9,692 nucleotides of DNA from Lysobacteraceae bacterium (GTDB taxonomy: Bacteria; Pseudomonadota; Gammaproteobacteria; Xanthomonadales; Rhodanobacteraceae). Below the pieces are notes generated by a model that saw nothing but the letters and a program-made list of their open reading frames with translations, did no database searches and was not told the origin of the DNA. The DNA is taken from positions 1-9,692 of the forward strand of contig JAGWZT010000050.1 of NCBI GenBank assembly GCA_018971925.1, given 5' to 3'. The position numbers and the translations under genes were made by a program. Of the stretch, positions 5,684-9,692 are shown piece after piece. Each line of letters begins with the position of its first letter. Within the stretch, counting starts at the first letter, position 1.

Positions 5684-6334
5684 TCATGGACGATCGCACA
5701 GAAAAGCGAGGGCGGCCTCGGCGGCAATTTGTTCCGCCGCACGGCGGCTGCCGCCGCGGCCCTCGAAGCGAGTGGCCAGCGGCTGCTCGACCACGCACGC
5801 GACGTCGAACTGGCGCGCGTGTTCCTCGCCGTGTTCTGCCAGCAGCTCGTAATGCGGCAACGGCAAGCCGCGCGCCTGCAACCATTCCTGCAGCCGGGTC
5901 TTGGGGTCCTTTTGCGGCGGTCCGGCCGCGGCAACCGGCTCGGCGAACACCGTGCCCAGCCAGTCGCGGCAGGCCTGGAACCCGCCATCGCGGTAGATTG
6001 CCGCGACCAGCGCCTCGAATGCATCGGCAAGAATGGAGTCGCGGCGGAAACCGCCGCTCTTGAGTTCTCCCGAGCCCAGCTTCAGCGCGTCACCCAAGTG
6101 CAATCCGCGCGCGCGTTCCGCCAGAGCGGGTTCGCTCACCAGTTGTGCGCGCAACCGCGAAAGCTCGCCTTCGTCGGCACGCGGGCGGGTATCGAACAAC
6201 ATTTCGGCGACCACGAGGTTGACCAACGCGTCGCCCAGGAATTCCAACCGCTCGTTGTTGGGGCGCCCCGCGCTGCGGTGCGTCAGCGCGAGATTCAGCA
6301 GGGCCTCGTCGGCAAAGCGATAGCCGAGTTTCAC
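5684..6334 (-). CDS. rnc: Ribonuclease III
   Basis: The product has 216 residues. RNase III cuts double-stranded RNA, processing rRNA precursors and some mRNAs. The catalytic domain has the signature NNERLEFLGDALVN (26-39), with metal ligands E28 and D35, and a second pair D103/E106 in ILADAFEALVAAIY. The dsRNA-binding domain follows from about residue 143 (DPKTRLQEWLQARGLPLPHY to GSRRAAEQIAAEAAL). The start is a GTG at 6332-6334, one nt beyond the DUF4845 stop codon; its Shine-Dalgarno AGGAG lies in the last two codons of that gene, so the two are translationally close. The protein begins at KLGYRF, about ten residues shorter at the N-terminus than E. coli RNase III, and no start codon lies further upstream in frame. 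era follows after a structured 168-nt spacer. Confidence 0.96.
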   Translation of the reverse strand: MKLGYRFADEALLNLALTHRSAGRPNNERLEFLGDALVNLVVAEMLFDTRPRADEGELSRLRAQLVSEPALAERARGLHLGDALKLGSGELKSGGFRRDSILADAFEALVAAIYRDGGFQACRDWLGTVFAEPVAAAGPPQKDPKTRLQEWLQARGLPLPHYELLAEHGEEHARQFDVACVVEQPLATRFEGRGGSRRAAEQIAAEAALAFLCDRP

Positions 6335-6335
6335 G

Positions 6336-6722
6336 TCACTCCTGCGCTTGTTGCATCTTCAATGGCACGGTCTTCTCGAAGTGCACCAGGAAATCGATGT
6401 TGTAGATCCAGGGGATCTTCTTGTCGTAGCTCAGTTTCAGCGTTGAGCCCCCGTTCGGGGTGCTCGCCACGGAAATGTTCTTGGCCTCGATGTCTTCGTC
6501 GGCGAAGTACTGTGAGAGCTGCTGGGTATCGAGCTGCCGTTGAATTTCCGCCACGCTCATGTCGCCCGAAGTGGACTGCGTGGCAACCGTATTCAGCGCC
6601 TTGGACACATTCAGATAGTCCATGTACGCAGGCACGAGCTTCATCGCGGTGTAAATGAAAAACGCCGCGATGACAAGAATGATCACGAACCCGATCAGGG
6701 TGATGCCCGATTGACGTTTCAT
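6336..6722 (-). CDS. DUF4845 single-pass membrane protein
   Basis: The product has 128 residues. Small DUF4845 proteins are commonly encoded between lepB and rnc in gamma- and betaproteobacteria; their function is unknown to me. Residues 1-6 are MKRQSG, followed by a single hydrophobic helix (about 7-27, ITLIGFVIILVIAAFFIYTA) and a family-typical MKLVPAYMDYLNVSKAL. The rest (about 45-128) is a small soluble, probably periplasmic domain (EIQRQLDTQQLSQYF, KLSYDKKIPWIYNIDFLVHF). The N-terminus strongly resembles a type IV pilin-like signal (SG|ITLIGF), but Glu at +5 is Gly. The ATG at 6720-6722 follows a G-rich stretch (GGGGGCGG) and starts at the family's usual N-terminus. The gene is one nt from rnc. 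Confidence 0.9.
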   Translation of the reverse strand: MKRQSGITLIGFVIILVIAAFFIYTAMKLVPAYMDYLNVSKALNTVATQSTSGDMSVAEIQRQLDTQQLSQYFADEDIEAKNISVASTPNGGSTLKLSYDKKIPWIYNIDFLVHFEKTVPLKMQQAQE

Positions 6723-6786
6723 GGAGCCGCCCCCAGCAGTTTGGTTGAAAGTCCACCGTTGCCGGCGCGCATCGACGCACGCGGCA

Positions 6787-6803
6787 GCCTGCGCCCTGCA
6801 GGC
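6787..6803 (-). other. Short hairpin after the lepB stop
   Basis: GCCTGC (6787-6792) pairs with GCAGGC (6798-6803) around a 5-nt loop in the 95-nt spacer between lepB and the DUF4845 gene. There is no T-run, so it is not a classical terminator, and nothing else stands out in this spacer. Confidence 0.3.
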
Positions 6804-6817
6804 CGGACGCCCGAAGC

Positions 6818-7720
6818 TTAATGCAACACGGTGCCGATGCGGTGCCAGTCCGCCAGGCTGAACCAGATGAAGAAGGCCTTGCCAGCCAGGTTCTGCTCCG
6901 GCACGAAGCCCCAGAAACGGCTGTCGGCGCTGTCGTCGCGATTGTCGCCCATTGCGAAGTAGTAGCCCTGTGGCACCTTCCACTCGCAGCCGCCATCGGG
7001 CAGCAGCGTGCCGCTCGAACCGACACAGTTGTAGGTTTCGGTGTAGCGGAAGTGCAGTGTGGAATGCTTCACCCCGCCAAGATCCTCCGTGTAAAGCTGC
7101 ACGGGCGACATGTTGGGGTTCTCTTCCATCCGGATGCTGACCTTGTCGGTACCGTGGTACTCGCCGACGAGCGTCTGCGGGACCGGCTTGCCGTTGATGG
7201 ACACATCCTCGCCGACGACCTTGATGGTGTCGCCCGGCACGCCGATGATGCGTTTGATGTAATCCTCTTTCGGATTATCCGGGTAGCGGAACACCGCGAT
7301 GTCGCCGCGCCCGGGTTCTCCGGTGTCGAGGATTCTGGTGTTGGTCACGGGCAGTCGCAGCCCGTAGGCGAACTTGTTGACCAGCACGAAGTCGCCGACC
7401 AGCAGGGTCGGCATCATCGAACCCGAAGGAATCCGGAAAGGTTCGAGAAGGAAGGTGCGGAACAGCAGCACCGCGAGGATCACCGGGAAGAACGAGCGCG
7501 CGTAATCGACCAGCACCGGCTCGCGTGGCTTCTGGCCTTCGGCCGCGGCGTGTTCCCGGCGGCGGCGCACAAACGCGACGCGGTCGACCAGCCAGATCAC
7601 GAAGAACGCCGCGGTGATCAGCACCAGCGCCAGCGCGAAGTCGGAGGTCTTGTACCAGATGTAAAGGCAGATGGCGACGATCGCCACCAGCACCACGGTA
7701 CCCAATACGTCTTTCTTCAC
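6818..7720 (-). CDS. lepB: Signal peptidase I
   Basis: The product has 300 residues. LepB cuts signal peptides from exported proteins on the outer face of the inner membrane by a Ser/Lys dyad. Two N-terminal membrane segments are visible (about 5-23 and 29-46 close together), followed by a basic loop RRRR (52-55) and another hydrophobic stretch (about 77-92) leading into the catalytic domain. S101 in PSGSMMPTL is the nucleophile and K156 in DYIKRIIGVPGD the general base. The C-terminal box GDNRDDSADSRFWGFVPE is also intact. I prefer the GTG at 7718-7720, because AAGGA lies seven nt before it; a GTG eight codons upstream (7742-7744) has no ribosome binding site. Its spacer to lepA (193 nt) holds a repeat, although the gene order is the usual lepA-lepB one. 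Confidence 0.96.
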   Translation of the reverse strand: MKKDVLGTVVLVAIVAICLYIWYKTSDFALALVLITAAFFVIWLVDRVAFVRRRREHAAAEGQKPREPVLVDYARSFFPVILAVLLFRTFLLEPFRIPSGSMMPTLLVGDFVLVNKFAYGLRLPVTNTRILDTGEPGRGDIAVFRYPDNPKEDYIKRIIGVPGDTIKVVGEDVSINGKPVPQTLVGEYHGTDKVSIRMEENPNMSPVQLYTEDLGGVKHSTLHFRYTETYNCVGSSGTLLPDGGCEWKVPQGYYFAMGDNRDDSADSRFWGFVPEQNLAGKAFFIWFSLADWHRIGTVLH

Positions 7721-7727
7721 TGCGTAT

Positions 7728-7732
7728 TCCTT
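7728..7732 (-). promoter_or_regulatory. Ribosome binding site deciding the lepB start
   Basis: On the minus strand AAGGA lies seven nt before the GTG at 7718-7720. The alternative GTG at 7742-7744 has no comparable site, so the shorter protein is preferred. Confidence 0.6.
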
Positions 7733-7767
7733 GTTTGTCGTCACGCGTTGGCGCCGGTTTTCGTCTC

Positions 7768-7812
7768 GTCATTCCAGCGCCAGCTTTACGGGCGCCGGAA
7801 CCTGAAATCCAG
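7768..7812 (+). repeat. Palindromic interspersed repeat, copy C
   Basis: This copy starts GTCATTCC (7768-7775), has arms GCGCC (7777-7781) and GGCGC (7791-7795) around a 9-nt loop, and continues GGAACCTGAAATCC. TTCC/GGAA can extend the stem. It shares its end motifs with copies A and B near recO-era, but has a different inner stem. It lies in the lepA-lepB spacer. Confidence 0.55.
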
Positions 7813-7827
7813 TGCCTTTGGTCATCC

Positions 7828-7854
7828 GGATGCTTTCGACACCCGTTGGCATCC
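7828..7854. other. Inverted repeat in the lepA-lepB spacer
   Basis: GGATGC (7828-7833) and GCATCC (7849-7854) are perfect 6-bp arms 15 nt apart. The stem is modest and may be chance. Confidence 0.3.
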
Positions 7855-7881
7855 CCCGAACCCGACCTGCAGCGGGCTTCG

Positions 7882-7903
7882 ACCTCCTTCCTGGGGAGGA
7901 AGG
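7882..7903 (-). other. Hairpin with a full Shine-Dalgarno sequence after the lepA stop
   Basis: CCTTCC (7886-7891) pairs with GGAAGG (7898-7903) around a 6-nt loop, ten nt after the lepA stop. On the minus strand the 3' arm leads into AAGGAGGT (7882-7889), a perfect match to the anti-Shine-Dalgarno of 16S rRNA, but no ATG, GTG or TTG lies at usable spacing after it. There is no T-run. It could be a weak terminator or a stability hairpin. Confidence 0.4.
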
Positions 7904-7913
7904 TATGTGTTGA

Positions 7914-9692
7914 TTACTTGTCCGTCCGCAGCACCGCAAGGAAGGCTTCCTGTGGAATCTCCACGCGGCCAACCTGTTTCATGCGCTTCTTGCCTTCCTT
8001 CTGTTTCTCCAGCAACTTTTTCTTGCGGGAGACGTCGCCGCCGTAACATTTGGCCAACACGTTCTTGCGCAGCGCCTTTACCGTCGAGCGCGCGATCACC
8101 TGCCCGCCGATCGCGGCCTGGATCGCGACGTCGAACATCTGCCGCGGAATCAGCTCGCGCATCCGCTCGACCAGGTCGCGACCGCGCCGGTCCGCGTGCG
8201 CACGGTGCACGATCAAGGACAGCGCGTCCACCCGGTCACCGTTGATCAGCACGTCCACGCGCACGAACGGGCCCGCCTCGAAACGATCAAAGTGGTAGTC
8301 CATGGACGCATAGCCGCGGCTGACGGATTTCAACCGGTCGAAGAAATCCAGCACCACCTCGGCCAGCGGCATTTCGTAACTGATCCGCACCTGGCTCGCA
8401 AGGTATTGGATGGAACGCTGCACGCCGCGCTTCTCCTCGCACAGCTTGATCACGCTGCCGACATGCTCGGGCGGCGTCAGGATGTCGGCGACGATGATCG
8501 GTTCGCGGATTTCCTGCACGATCGGCGACGCCGGCAGCTTGGCCGGGTTGTCCAGCAGCATGACCTCGCCATCGGTCTTCAGGACTTCATAGACGACGGT
8601 TGGCGCGGTGGTGACGAGGTCGAGGTCGTATTCGCGCTCCAGGCGCTCCTGCACGATCTCCATGTGCAGCATGCCGAGGAAGCCGCAGCGGAAACCGAAG
8701 CCCATCGCTTCCGACGACTCCGGTTCGAAGAACAGCGCGGCGTCGTTGAGGCGCAATTTGTCGAGCGCCTCGCGCAACGCGGGAAAATCGTCGGCCGACA
8801 CCGGAAACAACCCCGCGAACACGCGCGGCTGCATGCGCTGGAAACCCGGCAGCGGTTTCGTCGCAGGATTGGAGGCGAGTGTCAGCGTGTCACCCACCGG
8901 CGCGCCGTGCACGTCCTTGATCGACGCGCACACGAAACCGACTTCGCCGGCACCGAGTTTCTGCGTCTGCTTGCGCTTGGGAGTGAACACGCCGACCTGG
9001 TCGACCTCGTGCGCGCGGCCGGTCGACATCACCAGCAGCTTGTCGCCGGGCTTGATTTCGCCCTGCATCACACGCACCAGCGACACCACGCCGAGGTAGT
9101 TGTCGAACCACGAATCGATGATCAACGCCTGCAGCTTGTCGGTGTCGCGCGGCTTTGGCGGCGGGATGCGCGCGACGATCGCCTCCAGCACTTCGACCAC
9201 GTTCTCGCCGGTCTTGGCGCTGATCGCGACCGCGTCGTCGGCGTGGATGCCGATCACGGCTTCGATTTCTTCCTTCACCTTGGGAATGTCGGCGGTCGGC
9301 AGGTCGATCTTGTTGAGCACCGGCACGACTTCCAGCCCCATTTCGACCGCGGTGTAGCAGTTGGCGACCGACTGCGCTTCCACGCCTTGCGCCGCGTCCA
9401 CCACCAGCAGCGCGCCTTCGCACGCGGCCAGCGAACGCGATACTTCGTAGGAGAAATCCACGTGACCGGGCGTGTCGATGAAGTTCAATTCATAGACCTT
9501 GCCGTCGCGCGCCGTGTACGGCAACGACACCGAACGCGCCTTGATGGTGATGCCGCGCTCGCGCTCGATCGGATTGTCGTCCAGCACCTGCGCTTCCATT
9601 TCGCGCTCGCTCAGGCCGCCGCAAATCTGGATGATGCGGTCGGCCAGCGTGGACTTGCCGTGGTCGATGTGGGCGATGATGGAAAAGTTGCG
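7914..9692 (-). CDS. lepA: Elongation factor 4 (LepA), N-terminus cut by window edge
   Basis: 592 residues are visible; about four to six codons are missing at the right edge, judging from E. coli LepA (599 residues). LepA is a ribosome-binding GTPase related to EF-G that affects translation and 30S assembly under stress. Counting from the first visible residue, the G motifs are AHIDHGKST (7-15), RERGITIK (44-51), DTPGH (73-77), NKID (127-130) and SAKTG (158-162). The EF-G-like domains follow, then the LepA-specific C-terminal domain, ending in the basic stretch SRKKKLLEKQKEGKKRMKQV and IPQEAFLAVL. A methionine 31 codons in is not the start, since the GTPase P-loop lies before it. lepA is the first visible gene of the cluster that continues with lepB. 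Its promoter lies outside the window. Confidence 0.98.
   Translation of the reverse strand, partial: RNFSIIAHIDHGKSTLADRIIQICGGLSEREMEAQVLDDNPIERERGITIKARSVSLPYTARDGKVYELNFIDTPGHVDFSYEVSRSLAACEGALLVVDAAQGVEAQSVANCYTAVEMGLEVVPVLNKIDLPTADIPKVKEEIEAVIGIHADDAVAISAKTGENVVEVLEAIVARIPPPKPRDTDKLQALIIDSWFDNYLGVVSLVRVMQGEIKPGDKLLVMSTGRAHEVDQVGVFTPKRKQTQKLGAGEVGFVCASIKDVHGAPVGDTLTLASNPATKPLPGFQRMQPRVFAGLFPVSADDFPALREALDKLRLNDAALFFEPESSEAMGFGFRCGFLGMLHMEIVQERLEREYDLDLVTTAPTVVYEVLKTDGEVMLLDNPAKLPASPIVQEIREPIIVADILTPPEHVGSVIKLCEEKRGVQRSIQYLASQVRISYEMPLAEVVLDFFDRLKSVSRGYASMDYHFDRFEAGPFVRVDVLINGDRVDALSLIVHRAHADRRGRDLVERMRELIPRQMFDVAIQAAIGGQVIARSTVKALRKNVLAKCYGGDVSRKKKLLEKQKEGKKRMKQVGRVEIPQEAFLAVLRTDK

Noticed and set aside
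5721..5885. Minus-strand small ORFs within rnc in other frames
   Set aside because: They lie wholly within the dsRNA-binding domain coding region and are out-of-frame readings of it.
7769..7852. 27-codon minus-strand ORF in the lepA-lepB spacer
   Set aside because: It runs across repeat copy C and ends inside it, has only a G-run as ribosome binding site, and its product shows nothing recognisable.
6821..8245. 474-codon plus-strand ORF opposite lepB and the end of lepA
   Set aside because: It covers two firm genes and the repeat-bearing spacer on the other strand, and its His/Arg/Asp-rich product is a typical shadow of high-GC codon bias.

Overview
The window is GC-rich, gene-dense chromosomal DNA, most consistent with a gammaproteobacterium of the Xanthomonadales (Lysobacterales) type. 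This rests on gene order (lepA, lepB, a DUF4845 gene, rnc, era, recO), on the style of the proteins (for example an envelope lipoprotein beginning its mature part with CVTINVYFPA), and on high-GC codon use. The taxonomic placement is inference from these traits; no rRNA or other marker is present.

Right and centre (about 3661-9692, minus strand, so transcription runs right to left): lepA (elongation factor 4, first few codons outside the window), lepB (signal peptidase I), a small DUF4845 membrane protein, rnc (RNase III), era (ribosome-assembly GTPase) and recO (recombination mediator). The order is the classical conserved cluster, but only DUF4845 and rnc are tightly joined. The other spacers (lepA-lepB 193 nt, lepB-DUF4845 95 nt, rnc-era 168 nt, era-recO 223 nt) hold inverted repeats, including three copies of a palindromic interspersed repeat and a long hairpin just before era. 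No spacer exceeds 300 nt.

Middle-left (2786-3508, plus strand): a 240-residue stand-alone phosphorelay protein with a receiver domain followed by an HPt-like domain. It faces recO tail to tail and is divergent from the next gene.

Left (1-2659, minus strand): a YdbH-family AsmA-like protein, followed by a DUF1318 (YdbL) lipoprotein cut by the left edge. In E. coli ydbH-ynbE-ydbL encodes an envelope bridge involved in phospholipid transport to the outer membrane. Here no separate ynbE lies between them. The DUF1318 protein has a lipidated, YnbE-like N-terminus, a Pro/Ser linker and an internal stretch resembling a signal peptide, as if ynbE and ydbL had fused.

The most interesting points are the apparent YnbE-YdbL fusion, the REC-HPt protein with a CxxC motif beside its HPt histidine, the covarying palindromic repeats inside the operon, and the switch-like hairpin pair between rnc and era, which could be an RNase III target. 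Nothing here amounts to an obviously new defence or mobile system.
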